Shown here one piece after another: positions 1 through 8,698 of a DNA stretch of 64,000 nucleotides. Every line of letters begins with the position of its first letter. Positions within the stretch are counted from its first letter, which is position 1. The notes beneath the pieces are model-generated. The model was given only the letters and a program-made list of their open reading frames with translations. It did no database searches and was not told the DNA's origin. The stretch lies in contig JBDHVW010000012.1 in assembly GCA_039809865.1 (NCBI GenBank), forward strand, positions 66,943 to 130,942. The letters are read 5' to 3'. The stretch comes from QWHO01 sp039809865. GTDB taxonomy: Bacteria; Vulcanimicrobiota; Xenobia; Xenobiales; QWHO01. The position numbers were made by a program, and so were the translations under genes.

Positions 1-2
1 CC

Positions 3-107
3 GCGCACTCCGACTACAAGTCGACCTTCGTCCAGGACGGCCAGGAAAAGGCCACCTGGGACTGGTGGCCCAGCTACCGCAAGCTGACCGTCGGCGCGCG
101 GGCCTGA
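3..107 (+). CDS. C-terminal end of a truncated unknown protein
   Basis: Only the last 34 codons are in the window. The frame is open from the left edge and closes at TGA 105-107, four bases before the ATG of the TPR gene. The fragment is rich in aromatic residues (a TWDWWPSYRKLTVG segment). It is kept because the frame is open to the edge and sits tightly against the next gene, which suggests one transcript. No family can be assigned from so short a piece. Confidence 0.4.
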   Translation, partial: AHSDYKSTFVQDGQEKATWDWWPSYRKLTVGARA

Positions 108-111
108 GAGC

Positions 112-1194
112 ATGCCGAGCGCCAGCGACCTCTACGAAGAGGGGCTGGAAGCGGCGCGCAACGGGGACCACGAGCGAGCCCTCAACTGTCTCACCTCGGC
201 CGTGGAGCAGGATGGCCAGGCGGAGTATTACGCCGCCCTGGGCAACCTCTACGCGGTCCAGGGAGACAGCGACAACGCGCTGTTCTTCCTCAAACAAGCC
301 TGCGAGCTTGACGTCACCTCGGCCGAGCACCGCTCCGACATCGCCGGAGTGCTGTTCAACAAGGGTGAGTTCCGGGACGCCATCCATTTCTACCAGGAAG
401 CCGTGGAGGGCGATCCGACCAATCCCGAGCACTTCTATCGTCTCGGCTGCGCCTTCTACTTCCAGGCCCAACCCAACTATGAGCGCGCTCGCGCAGCCTT
501 CCGTCAGGCGGCGGCCCTCTATCCGACCAACCCGGTCTATCAACGCCAGCTGGGACTGGCGTGCCAGCACCTGGAGGACTATGCCGAGGCGGCCGACGCC
601 CTGCGCGCGTCAGCCCGCCTCGGGTCGTCCCCGGACGTGGAGTACAACCTGGCCTGTGCCCTGTACGGGCAGGGCGAGTTTGCCGAGGCGGCCGAAGCCG
701 CCTACCGCGCCCTGGATGAGAACGAAGAGGAGTGGGAGCCCCGCATCGTGCGCCTGTGGGCCCGGGCCCTGCACCGCTCGGAGCAGTGGGGCAAGGCTCT
801 CAACGCGCTCAGCCTGGCCGTGATCCTCGAGCCGCACGATGCGCGCCTGTTCGAGCTTCATGGCGACACGCTGCTCAAGCTCCGCCATTTCGAGCAGGCC
901 GCGCGCTCCTACCAGAAGGCAGCGTTGCTCCTGCCCGACCGGGCGGACCTGCATTACCACTGCGGCACCGCCTTCCTGCAGGGAGGCGATCCCGAGCGGG
1001 GCCGGCAGGCGCTGGAGAAGGCGCTGGACCTGCGCGCTGACTACGGCGATGCCCTGAATAACCTGGCCCTCTGCCAGGATGTCCTGGGTGCGCGCGTGGA
1101 AGCGCTGGACAGCGTCCGGAAAGCCCTGGCCCTGGCGCCCGAAAAAGCCGAATACCTGGCCACCCTGGCCCGTCTGGAAGGAGACCCCGCGTGA
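112..1194 (+). CDS. TPR-repeat protein
   Basis: A 360-residue protein made almost entirely of tetratricopeptide repeats. At least eight helix-turn-helix units with the usual spacing are visible, such as AxxxYxxAxxxxxxAxxxxP-type segments with small residues at the packing positions. No signal peptide or membrane segment precedes them, so it is probably cytoplasmic. TPR arrays are protein-protein scaffolds, and the sequence gives no hint of the partner. The ATG at 112 is the first start after the upstream stop. The TGA stop overlaps the GTG of the next gene (GTGA at 1191-1194), so the two are probably translationally coupled and may work together. Confidence 0.85.
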   Translation: MPSASDLYEEGLEAARNGDHERALNCLTSAVEQDGQAEYYAALGNLYAVQGDSDNALFFLKQACELDVTSAEHRSDIAGVLFNKGEFRDAIHFYQEAVEGDPTNPEHFYRLGCAFYFQAQPNYERARAAFRQAAALYPTNPVYQRQLGLACQHLEDYAEAADALRASARLGSSPDVEYNLACALYGQGEFAEAAEAAYRALDENEEEWEPRIVRLWARALHRSEQWGKALNALSLAVILEPHDARLFELHGDTLLKLRHFEQAARSYQKAALLLPDRADLHYHCGTAFLQGGDPERGRQALEKALDLRADYGDALNNLALCQDVLGARVEALDSVRKALALAPEKAEYLATLARLEGDPA

Positions 1195-1916
1195 CGACCA
1201 TCCTCAGTCCTCAGCTCGACCCGGCCAGCCTCAAGATCAAGGATGCCAGCCACGAGCTGCGTTACAAGTTCGACCCGGGCGACGAGTTGCACTACCGGTC
1301 CACCCTGCAGGTGTTCCGCAATGCGGACGCCTCCCCACGCTTCTCCTCGCGAGCCAAGGAAGAGTTCATTTCGGACGTGCGCCACAAGGTGATCGGTCAG
1401 GACGCCGCCGACCAGGGTTTCTATCTCCTCTCCTACCACACGCCGGTCGAGCGCTCGTTGGACGGGCGTCCCATGCCGGTGGGCGTGGGACGTATCGTGT
1501 ACTTCAAGCACGGCCCGTTGGGCCACGTGATCGAGGCCAGCGATCCCCTGGAGGCCACCGTGCTGCTCCTGCCGCCCCCGGCCGTGGGGGTGGGCTCGGA
1601 ATGGAAGGTGAACCAGCATCACTTCCCGGCCGGGCGCGCCAATCCGATCGAGGTCACCAGCTATTACCGGGTGAACTCGATCCGCGACGGTATCGCCACG
1701 CTCGTGTTCGACTCGGATGAGGTCCGCTACCAGGGCGACACCGCCGGGACCGAGGGCAACGTCTACACTCTCATCGGCAAAGGCCGCTTCGAGTTTGACC
1801 TCGACTCGGGCCACGTGGTCTCGCTGGAGACGGAGTCGACCATGACCAGCAAGGAAGACGACCTGCTGCTGGAGGTCGTCGCCATGCACAGCATGCAGCT
1901 GCGCACGCCGGCGTAG
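1191..1916 (+). CDS. Conserved-looking hypothetical beta-rich protein
   Basis: A 241-residue protein beginning with GTG at 1191, overlapping the TPR stop by four bases. It has no signal peptide or membrane segment. The sequence alternates hydrophobic and polar residues, as in a beta-sheet protein, with a DELHYRSTLQVF strand near residue 30 and GKGRFEFDLDSGHVVSLE near the C-terminus. The latter phrase resembles lipoprotein-like beta domains that describe substituent hydrolysis or adhesion, but I do not recognise a family. The overlap with the TPR gene suggests the two products act together. The coding call is secure; the function is unknown. Confidence 0.75.
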   Translation: MTTILSPQLDPASLKIKDASHELRYKFDPGDELHYRSTLQVFRNADASPRFSSRAKEEFISDVRHKVIGQDAADQGFYLLSYHTPVERSLDGRPMPVGVGRIVYFKHGPLGHVIEASDPLEATVLLLPPPAVGVGSEWKVNQHHFPAGRANPIEVTSYYRVNSIRDGIATLVFDSDEVRYQGDTAGTEGNVYTLIGKGRFEFDLDSGHVVSLETESTMTSKEDDLLLEVVAMHSMQLRTPA

Positions 1917-2035
1917 AACCCGTCTCTAAGGCCAGTGCTCCTGGCCGGTGAACGACGGGATTTCCCGACCGTCAGGCCGCCCCAACCGAAGCGCTCCTTC
2001 GGACGAGACGGACCTCCAACCGGGGTGCGAGGTGA

Positions 2036-2494
2036 CTACTTCCAGATTTTGAAGGAGTAGTCGGGAGCACGTTTGCGACGATCTCCCGAGCGAGTGCGCG
2101 TGCTCTCGAGAAAGGCCATGACCTCTCGGGGCGAGCATTGCTGGAACGAGATCAGCTCGGCATACCCGCGATCTCCCACCAGCAGACCATCCCGGTCGAT
2201 ACTCACCCAGGTGTCCGTGGGCATGCCCGCGCACAGGTCGCGGAGGACCGGGTCGGGCAGGCACCAGTAGTGCGCACCCGCGAGCAAGAGAACGAAGTAG
2301 GCGCCCGAGACCCACAGATGACGCACCTGCGACCAGTCCAGCAACCAGTCGCCGCAGGCCCGCACCGCAGAGACCACGGGAACGCACCAGCGCTGCTGAA
2401 GCTCCCCCGCGTCCAGGGGTGCTCCGGCGGACTCGAGCTCCTCGCCGAACAAGAACTCGTCCAGCCAGACCTCGTCTTCGAGAAACAGACTCAT
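2036..2494 (-). CDS. Hypothetical protein, downstream member of a tandem paralogue pair
   Basis: A 152-residue protein starting at ATG 2494 (MSLFLEDEVW), chosen over the longer frame from 2536 because this ATG forms an ATGA overlap with the stop of the upstream gene. It aligns by eye with that upstream product. Both have DWS[QE] followed by a hydrophobic stretch, an LP[DE]P[VI] motif, then a G-x-LLV strand and a short C-terminal helix. The arrangement recalls bacterial SUKH-like immunity or DUF-type acidic proteins, but I cannot assign a family. It is probably cytoplasmic and co-translated with its paralogue. Confidence 0.6.
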   Translation of the reverse strand: MSLFLEDEVWLDEFLFGEELESAGAPLDAGELQQRWCVPVVSAVRACGDWLLDWSQVRHLWVSGAYFVLLLAGAHYWCLPDPVLRDLCAGMPTDTWVSIDRDGLLVGDRGYAELISFQQCSPREVMAFLESTRTRSGDRRKRAPDYSFKIWK

Positions 2495-3000
2495 GATTTC
2501 ACCTCCAATGCGCGCTGCCACTCGACCCAGTCCCAATCACGGGCGGGCTGGCAGAGCCCCATCAGATAGAGAGCTCGGGCGTGACGCCCCGAAAGCCCCT
2601 GGAAAACGCCCAGGTCACAGAAACCCGTCTGGCTGACCAACAGGGTGCCGGCCACGAGTTTCAATCGGGCAGCGGCCCGGCTGACCGCCCAGACGCTCTG
2701 GACAATCGGCTCGGGCAGAGCGAAGAGGTTCTCGCCGGCTTTGAGATACCGGCAGGCGTACTCGTCCGAGCTGAGCAAAACCATCTCGGACCAATCGACG
2801 TCGTAGTCTCCATCCTCATCTCTGCAGGCGACCAGAACGGAGTCAGGGAGAGCGACCGGGGACAATTCTTCCCCGGCGGGCAAAAGGGAACTCAAACGAA
2901 CCAGGACTATCGACCTTCCAAATAGCCTTCCGTGGTGGAAGGCAGGACCCCGCGCCGTTGGGGGGTCCGGATGAAGGAGGCTTCCTTGATCTCCCCTCAA
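2491..3000 (-). CDS. Hypothetical protein, upstream member of a tandem paralogue pair
   Basis: An open frame of 169 codons from a TTG at 3000, with GGAAGG three bases upstream. A shorter form from TTG 2895 would begin just before the LLPAGEEL segment, where similarity to the downstream paralogue starts, so the N-terminus is uncertain. Shared landmarks are GEEL, DWSE, ALPEPIV and a TLLVSQTGFCDLGVF strand. It has no signal peptide or membrane helix. The stop overlaps the next start as ATGA. The two genes look like an old duplication, since identity is low but order and spacing of motifs are kept. Confidence 0.55.
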   Translation of the reverse strand: MRGDQGSLLHPDPPTARGPAFHHGRLFGRSIVLVRLSSLLPAGEELSPVALPDSVLVACRDEDGDYDVDWSEMVLLSSDEYACRYLKAGENLFALPEPIVQSVWAVSRAAARLKLVAGTLLVSQTGFCDLGVFQGLSGRHARALYLMGLCQPARDWDWVEWQRALEVKS

Positions 3001-3035
3001 CTTCCTTCCGCTTTAGTTGAAAATTTCCCCGATCT

Positions 3036-3056
3036 CATGCATGAATAGCATGCATG
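3036..3056. repeat. Paired CATGCATG palindromes in a divergent promoter region
   Basis: CATGCATG occurs twice, at 3036-3043 and 3049-3056, separated by AATAG. Each unit is itself a palindrome, so the pair is both a direct and an inverted repeat. It lies in the 82-base gap between the leftward hypothetical gene (start 3000) and the rightward M23 pseudogene. It could be an operator or simply a hairpin. Confidence 0.35.
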
Positions 3057-3082
3057 GAGGGGACTCGTCGAATGTCCGAAAG

Positions 3083-3911
3083 ATGCGTCTCCTCTAGCCA
3101 GGACTGGTGCTGCTCCTGATGCTCTCTTCGGCCGAAGCCACCGAGCTCGCCGACCTGTTCGAGGTCACTTTTCAGGACAACGCGGCCGATTCGGTCCTCT
3201 GGGCCACCAACAAGACCGGAGCCGATATCACGGTGACCATTGAGATGACCGAGCTCAACAACGTGAGCCCCGCCGAGGGCCAGAAAGTCACGCTCACCGT
3301 CCCGGGCCACGCGAAGGTCGCGGCCATTCACCTCACGCCTGTCGATGAGAACCAGCGCTACCGGCATAACTTCGCCTATCACTTCACCTGGGGCTCCACC
3401 CGGGCGCGGCACGATCCAGCCACGGTCTACGCTCTTCCTTACTCCTCCGGGGCCACGTTCAAAGTGGTGCAGGGATTCCACGGCAAGTTCAGCCACGCCG
3501 GCGAGCTCGCGTAGGCCGTCGACTTCTCCATGCCCGAGGGCACACCGGTGCACGCCGCCCGCGACGGCGTCGTGGTGCGGACCGAGGCGTCCTACTCCGA
3601 GGGGGGTGTCGACCAGCGCTTCTGGACCACAGCCAACGCCTGTGCAAATTCGCCATGCGGACGGAACGATCGGTGAGTACGACCACTTGCGCCACAACGG
3701 TGTGGTCGTGAAGGCGGGCGACCCCGTCAAAGCCGGGGACCTGCTGGGCTACTCCGGCAATACGGGCTACAGCCAGAGCCAGCACCTGCACTTCATGGTC
3801 TTCCGCGCCGTGGACGGCCTCACGCGCGAAACTTTCCCTATCCGGTTTCTCATCGCTGGTCAGAGGTCCACTGTCGAGCCGGTCGAGGGCAACTCGTACA
3901 CAGTCCCGTAA
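3083..3911 (+). pseudogene. Decayed M23 (LytM-like) metallopeptidase gene
   Basis: The intact ancestor would start at ATG 3083 with a signal peptide (MRLL, stop, then PGLVLLLMLSSAEA), carry a beta-rich N-terminal region, and end in a LytM-type peptidase domain. Visible family marks are GFHGKFSHAGELA/AVDF, PEGTPVHAARDGVV, IRHADGTIGEYDHL and the HLHF zinc ligands. Three lesions break it: TAG at 3095-3097 inside the signal peptide, TAG at 3512-3514 (where M23 proteins usually have a Tyr before AVDF), and a frameshift near 3630-3645, after which the frame continues to 3911. M23 enzymes cut peptidoglycan cross-bridges. The loss looks fairly recent because the rest still reads well. Confidence 0.8.
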
Positions 3912-3914
3912 CAC

Positions 3915-4061
3915 CTGTTACAAACTTGCAAGAATCCGACCCCCTGCTGTTAACAACTCGCGCGACAAGTTAACAAAATTGTTAGAATTGGCGCCTTTGG
4001 CAACCCCCCGGTCAACCTCTAGAATCAAAGCAAGACACTCACTCTCGGAGGTAGCAAGACG
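3915..4061 (+). promoter_or_regulatory. A/T-rich leader with repeated GTTAAC motifs upstream of the Gly-rich gene
   Basis: This 147-base gap is much more A/T-rich than its surroundings. It holds TGTTACAAACTTG, then TGTTAACAACT and AGTTAACAAAATTGTTAG, with two GTTAAC palindromes about 20 bases apart, then CTTTGGCAAC and a strong GGAGG ribosome site at 4051-4055. Similar strings (TTTGGCAAC, TTGTTACAT, TTCCGACCC) occur upstream of the gene at 10812. No clean -35/-10 pair is evident. A regulatory role is inferred. Confidence 0.35.
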
Positions 4062-4403
4062 ATGGGCTTGATCGACGGAATCGGCAAAATCGCCGGTGGA
4101 GCCGCCAAGGGCGGCGGAGGAATCGGTTCCCTGCTCGGAGGCGGCAAAGGGGGCGGGGGCCTGGGCGCCCTGCTCGGTGGCGGCAAAGGCAAAGAAGGCG
4201 GCGGCGGAGGCGGCTTCGACGTGGGCGGTCTGATCGACGGCGTCAAGGGTATCGTCGATCAGGTGAAGCAGTCGTCCGAGTCAAAGGGGGCCGAAAAGGG
4301 CAAGGACGACCAGAAGGATCAGGGCACCGAGCAGATGGTGATGGCCCTGTTGCAGAACCTCCTGGGCGGAGCCGGCGGTGGTGCCCCCGGCGGAGCTGCC
4401 TAG
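4062..4403 (+). CDS. Small glycine/lysine-rich low-complexity protein
   Basis: A 113-residue protein with an excellent GGAGG ribosome site seven bases before ATG 4062. Residues 1-60 are repeated glycine-rich units (GGGIGSLLGGGKGGGGLGALLGGG-like), residues 60-75 are an amphipathic helix (GGLIDGVKGIVDQVK), residues 78-95 are highly charged, and the C-terminus ends LLQNLLGGAGGGAPGGAA. There is no signal peptide. Such composition suits a small structural, surface or aggregating protein, but no family is recognised. An A/T-rich leader, strong ribosome site and strong terminator indicate a separately and perhaps highly expressed gene. Confidence 0.75.
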   Translation: MGLIDGIGKIAGGAAKGGGGIGSLLGGGKGGGGLGALLGGGKGKEGGGGGGFDVGGLIDGVKGIVDQVKQSSESKGAEKGKDDQKDQGTEQMVMALLQNLLGGAGGGAPGGAA

Positions 4404-4443
4404 CCAGGACAAGCGTTAGACCAGGACAGGCTGTTGTGTGAGC

Positions 4444-4466
4444 GCCCGCGCAAGCGGGCTTTTTTT
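4444..4466 (+). terminator. Rho-independent terminator
   Basis: GCCCGC, loop GCAA, GCGGGC, followed by seven T residues. This six-base-pair G/C stem with a GNRA-type tetraloop and U-tract is a textbook intrinsic terminator, 41 bases after the stop of the glycine-rich gene. It argues that the next gene's start lies after it, at ATG 4530, not in the longer frame that runs through the hairpin. Confidence 0.9.
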
Positions 4467-4529
4467 ATCCCGGTCAAACGCGCCGCCGCAACAGGATGGC
4501 CGTTAGAACGGCACGAAGCGCGGGCCCCT

Positions 4530-6068
4530 ATGCGAGAGCTTCATGCGGACGTGGTGATCATCGGGGGCGGGGTGGGTGGCTGCGCCGCCGCCTGGGCGGC
4601 CCTGGAAATGGGGCGCCGGGTCATTCTCACCGAGGAGTGCGACTGGCTCGGCGGTCAACTCACCTCGCAGGCGGTGCCGCCGGACGAGCACCCCTGGATC
4701 GAGCAATTCGGGTGCACCCGCCTCTACCGGCGCCTGCGCGACGGGATTCGCGAGCACTACCGGCACTACTATCCGCTGACCGAAGCGGCCCGCGCCAACC
4801 GGCTGCTCAACCCCGGGAACGGTTTCGTGTCTGCCATCTGTCACGAGCCACGCGTGAGTCTGGCCGTGCTGGAGGGCTTCCTGTCGCCCTATCGCGCCGG
4901 GGGACGGCTGACCGTGCTGATGGAGCACTCCCCGGTGAAAGCCGAGACCGAGGGAGATCGCATCACGGCCGTTCACGTCCAGGGCCCCGAGGGAACCGTG
5001 GCGCTGCACGCCCCCTACTTCGTGGACGCGACCGAGACCGGCGACCTCCTGCCCCTGGCGAAGGTCGAGTACGTCACCGGCGCCGAGGCCCAGAGCGAGA
5101 CCGGGGAGCCCCACGCCAAACCCGAGGCACAACCGGAGAACCAGCAGGCGATCAGCTGGTGCTTCATCCTCGATTACCTCCCGGACCAGGACCACACCAT
5201 CGCCAGGCCGCGCGACTGGGATTTCTGGCGCGACTACGTGCCCCCGCTGACGCCCGACTGGGGCAGCAAGTTGCTGAGCTTCCAGGCCACCCATCCCATC
5301 ACGCTCGACCCGGTGGTGCGCACCTTCGATCCGGTGCATCCCAAGCCGGAGCGCGGGCCGATGGACCTGTGGACGTTTCGGCGCATTGCCGACAAGAAGA
5401 ACTTCCAGCCGGGCACATACGAGAGCGATATCTGCCTGGTCAACTGGCCCCAGATCGACTACCTGCCCGGCAACGTCGTGGACGTCACCCCCGAAGAGCG
5501 CGAGCGGCACCTCGAAGGAGCGCGCCAGCTCAGCCTCTCGATGCTCTACTGGATGCAGACCGATCAGGGATGGAAAGGCCTGCGTCTGCGCGGTGATCTT
5601 TGCGGCACCCATCACGGATTGGCCAAGCGGCCCTACATCCGCGAGTCGCGCCGCATCCGGGGGCGCTTCACCATCAAAGAGCAGGATGTCAACGCGCGGC
5701 GCGCGGTCTTCGCGGACTCGGTGGGCGTGGGCGCCTACCGCATCGATCTGCACCCCAGCACGGGAGGCGACAACTACATCGACGTCAGCGCCTTCCCGTT
5801 CCAGATCCCGCTCAACAGCTTGCTGCCCAGGCGTGTCACCAACCTGATGGCAGGCGCGAAGAATCTGGCTTGCACGCACATCACCAACGGCTGCTACCGC
5901 CTGCACCCGGTCGAGTGGAACGTGGGCGAGGCGGCGGGTCGGCTGGCGGCCTTCTGCCTCGAGCAAGGCCGCACGCCGCACCAGGTGGGAGACGACCCCG
6001 GCGAGTTTCAGGACGCACTGCGCCGGTTCGGCGTCGAGCTGGAGTGGCCCGAGACGGTGGCTCTCTAG
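4530..6068 (+). CDS. FAD-dependent oxidoreductase (PF12831-type)
   Basis: A 512-residue flavoprotein. The N-terminus is a Rossmann dinucleotide fold (DVVIIGGGVGGCAAAWAA, residues 6-23), followed by an acidic residue at the end of strand 2 (LTEE) and WLGGQLTSQ, the typical pattern of the FAD_oxidored family. A second FAD contact is seen late in the protein (GAKNLACTHI and VGEAAGRLAAFCLEQG). Substrate is unknown; family members include secreted and cytoplasmic dehydrogenases of uncertain function. There is no signal peptide. ATG 4530 was chosen because it is adjacent to the Rossmann strand and lies after a terminator. Its TAG stop shares a CTAG with the convergent gene at 6065. Confidence 0.85.
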   Translation: MRELHADVVIIGGGVGGCAAAWAALEMGRRVILTEECDWLGGQLTSQAVPPDEHPWIEQFGCTRLYRRLRDGIREHYRHYYPLTEAARANRLLNPGNGFVSAICHEPRVSLAVLEGFLSPYRAGGRLTVLMEHSPVKAETEGDRITAVHVQGPEGTVALHAPYFVDATETGDLLPLAKVEYVTGAEAQSETGEPHAKPEAQPENQQAISWCFILDYLPDQDHTIARPRDWDFWRDYVPPLTPDWGSKLLSFQATHPITLDPVVRTFDPVHPKPERGPMDLWTFRRIADKKNFQPGTYESDICLVNWPQIDYLPGNVVDVTPEERERHLEGARQLSLSMLYWMQTDQGWKGLRLRGDLCGTHHGLAKRPYIRESRRIRGRFTIKEQDVNARRAVFADSVGVGAYRIDLHPSTGGDNYIDVSAFPFQIPLNSLLPRRVTNLMAGAKNLACTHITNGCYRLHPVEWNVGEAAGRLAAFCLEQGRTPHQVGDDPGEFQDALRRFGVELEWPETVAL

Positions 6069-8644
6069 GAGTTCCGAGCGCGGCGCAGCACGACTCCGCC
6101 CAGCTTGACCATCCCGTTCTCGACCTGCACCGCGGCTCCCGAGGGAGCTGCGACGGCCTCGTGCACGGCCTTTGCCTCCTCCTCGGCGTCCAGCATCTTG
6201 ACGAGCCCCTCCAGGCCTTTGCGATAGGCGTCGTAGCGCTTGTCCCAGGCGGCCGCGTCGCCCCGGCTCAAGCAAACCTGAGCGTGCTCGCGCACACCGC
6301 GGTTGTCGCTGCGCCGGAAGTAGTCGAGCGCGTGCCGCGCGACCTGGAAGTCCCTGGGAGAGGCCTCCACCCAGACGCGAGCTTGCTCGATCCGGTCGCG
6401 CTCTCCGCCCTGCATCGCGATCAGCGGCTCCATCACGCGGATGACGTCGCGTGTCTGGCCGCGCAGATAGGGCGCGAGCTCGCGTCCCAGAGAGGCGGAG
6501 TCCCGGGCCCGTTGGGCCGAACGGCAGATCAGCGCGCGGTCCTCGTCCTTCTCGACCAGCTTCTGCAGCGCCAGCGCCGTCTTGCCGACGTCGCCCCAGC
6601 TTTCCAACAGGCGCGTCTGGTCGGCCTGGGAGGGAAGCTCCTGCTCGTGCGGGTGGGCCAGCTTCAGCAAAGTGGAAGCTGCCAGGTGGGGGTCACGGGG
6701 ATGCCAGGTCATCACGGTGGCGGCCGCCGGCTCATCCTTCAGGCGCTCCAGCACCCAACTGTCCATCACAGACGTGTCGTTCTTGGCAGGAAGGCGACCC
6801 GTCCAGAGCTCTTGCTCGCGCTCGAAGTCATTCCGGGCGCGCCCTCCGGCGCAGTGGGCGTAGAGCAGGTGCATCAGGATGTCGTCCTGGCAACGCGGAT
6901 ACTCGGATGCAATCTCGAAAGCCTTGCCCTCCCAGAGGGCGCCAGGATTGCGACGAATGAGGTCCGCCGCCGCCGTGGCGCCCAGCTCGTCCAGGGCGCG
7001 CAGCTTGACCTCGGTCGGTTGGCCACGCAGAGCGTCTTTCGCAAACACGGTCAGGCTGCGCTGCTTGTCGCGCTGCTCGCACAGAATACGTAGCGGCTGC
7101 TCCAGCGCGACCGGCTTCCAGCGCTTCAAAGCATCGATCAGCTCGGTCCTGCTCGGATCCCGCCGGGCGTGCTCGAGGCAGGCGAAGACCAGCGGTTCCC
7201 GGTCCGCTTCGACCTCCAGGCGGTTGCAGGCTCCGGCCAGGCTCAAGAACCCTTCCGGGCTCAGGAACGTATCGCGCTGGAACAGAGTGCTCGAGATGGC
7301 CAGCTTGCTGCGTTTGTCGCCCGCCAGGTCGAAGAGCTCCAGCGCGATGCTGGCCTGGTAGCCATGCCGCTCGTCCCCCTGGAAGCTCTCGAGCACGCGG
7401 CGTCGCATGGCCGGATCCCCACTGCTGGCCTGCAGCCCGATCGAGGGAAGGCAATACTTCTCGTCTTCGCGATACCACCGCAGCGACTCGAGCATCTTCT
7501 TCCAGTCGGTAGGCTGCCACTGCTCGATCTTCTCGCCCAGCGCACGCGTGCTGTCGAAACGAAGCAGCTCCCGGTGCAGCACCGGCCCGAGTTCGCTCGC
7601 CTCCTCCGGATGGAACTCCTCGCGGCCGGCCCGGCAGCGCCACGCCAGGCTGATCACGTCCGAGCCGCGACTCAGATAGAATTGAGGGTCCGTGCCGGCC
7701 CGGTAGAGCGCCATCCGCAGCCGCGGCGATTGGACTTCCTGGCGCAAACGCAGGGTTGTGACGGCGGTTGGGGTGCCGACCCACTGCAAGAATTGCGTCT
7801 GCAAGGCATCGTCCTTCGGATCGTTCAGGGCGTAGCCAATTCGCATCCGCTGGTAAGGCTCGATGTGGTCGAGCTGGGCGAGCAGGCCCGGCATCACGCG
7901 GGAGCGAGTCTCGGGCCCCATCTCCCGCAGGAGCTGGCCGGCCCGGTCGGCGGCCATGGGGCCTTTGAGCAGCTCCAGTGCCAGGGGAAGGGCGGACGGG
8001 TTGCCCGTGACCAGCGGAGCGACGCGCGGAAGATCCCCGACCTGGCGTGCGTCGAGCCACGGGGCCCCTTCGCGGCCCACCTTCGCGGGCACCTGGAACG
8101 CCGCGCAGCGCTTGCCCCGGGCGTCGAAGAACTGGTAGCCCTGCGCCTCGGCCTGAGCCAGAGGGTCGGCTTTCTCGTAAAACGCAGCCATTCGGCCAAG
8201 GTCGACCTCTTTCAGGCTGAGAGCGAGGTCCCCGAGACGGATCTCCGCGCCGTGACCGGCAAACGCGCCGTAAGCTCCGACCTCGGAGCCCTGGGGGTCG
8301 TGAAAGCGCCAGCCCGCCCGGGCCACCGTCTGGAACGGCTGCATCCCCTCCGTCAGGGGAAGCGCCCCCCCGAAAGCGGCGGCGTTGGACAGCTCCTCGA
8401 CCGAAGCCAGCGGAAACCAGTGCGGCAGGCCTGGCAGGCGCATCCGCAAGGGGATTTGGCCCAGTTGGGAAGGAAGCTCTTTCGGCTCCACGGTCCGATG
8501 ACCGAACCAGTATTTGCGGGGAGTATCGATCTCTCCGCCCAGCGTGCACAGGTCGCGCGCGAGCTGCTCCACCTCGCCCGGCTGCGCGGCCGGGCGGGCG
8601 GGCGTCAGGCTCATCGCCGCCATGGGTCGGATCTCCACAGGCAA
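6065..8644 (-). CDS. Very large alpha-helical protein of unknown function (C-terminal tag)
   Basis: An 859-residue protein starting at ATG 8644, with no signal peptide. Residues 1-30 are Ala/Pro-rich, residues 40-160 look mixed alpha/beta (WFGHRTVEP, GWRFHDPQGSEVG), and the remaining 650 residues are long Leu/Ala/Glu/Arg-rich helices reminiscent of HEAT-like solenoids. The final residues, VKLGGVVLRRARNS, match the ends of two other large proteins here (20687 and 62429). I do not recognise a family. The leftward gene stands alone; its TAG stop shares CTAG with the convergent oxidoreductase. It may be a scaffold, but that is inference. Confidence 0.8.
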   Translation of the reverse strand: MPVEIRPMAAMSLTPARPAAQPGEVEQLARDLCTLGGEIDTPRKYWFGHRTVEPKELPSQLGQIPLRMRLPGLPHWFPLASVEELSNAAAFGGALPLTEGMQPFQTVARAGWRFHDPQGSEVGAYGAFAGHGAEIRLGDLALSLKEVDLGRMAAFYEKADPLAQAEAQGYQFFDARGKRCAAFQVPAKVGREGAPWLDARQVGDLPRVAPLVTGNPSALPLALELLKGPMAADRAGQLLREMGPETRSRVMPGLLAQLDHIEPYQRMRIGYALNDPKDDALQTQFLQWVGTPTAVTTLRLRQEVQSPRLRMALYRAGTDPQFYLSRGSDVISLAWRCRAGREEFHPEEASELGPVLHRELLRFDSTRALGEKIEQWQPTDWKKMLESLRWYREDEKYCLPSIGLQASSGDPAMRRRVLESFQGDERHGYQASIALELFDLAGDKRSKLAISSTLFQRDTFLSPEGFLSLAGACNRLEVEADREPLVFACLEHARRDPSRTELIDALKRWKPVALEQPLRILCEQRDKQRSLTVFAKDALRGQPTEVKLRALDELGATAAADLIRRNPGALWEGKAFEIASEYPRCQDDILMHLLYAHCAGGRARNDFEREQELWTGRLPAKNDTSVMDSWVLERLKDEPAAATVMTWHPRDPHLAASTLLKLAHPHEQELPSQADQTRLLESWGDVGKTALALQKLVEKDEDRALICRSAQRARDSASLGRELAPYLRGQTRDVIRVMEPLIAMQGGERDRIEQARVWVEASPRDFQVARHALDYFRRSDNRGVREHAQVCLSRGDAAAWDKRYDAYRKGLEGLVKMLDAEEEAKAVHEAVAAPSGAAVQVENGMVKLGGVVLRRARNS

Positions 8645-8698
8645 GTCGAGTGCAACGCCCTGGAAGAAAACCTGAATGAACAGCGAATCAATCCATTC

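Noticed and set aside
3083..3911. TAG read as an amino acid (stop-codon recoding) in the M23 gene
   Set aside because: TAG is the normal stop of many intact genes here, and this gene also has a frameshift, so pseudogene decay explains it better.
5600..7093. A 497-codon rightward frame spanning the oxidoreductase and large helical gene
   Set aside because: It is out of frame with both and shows only shadow composition.
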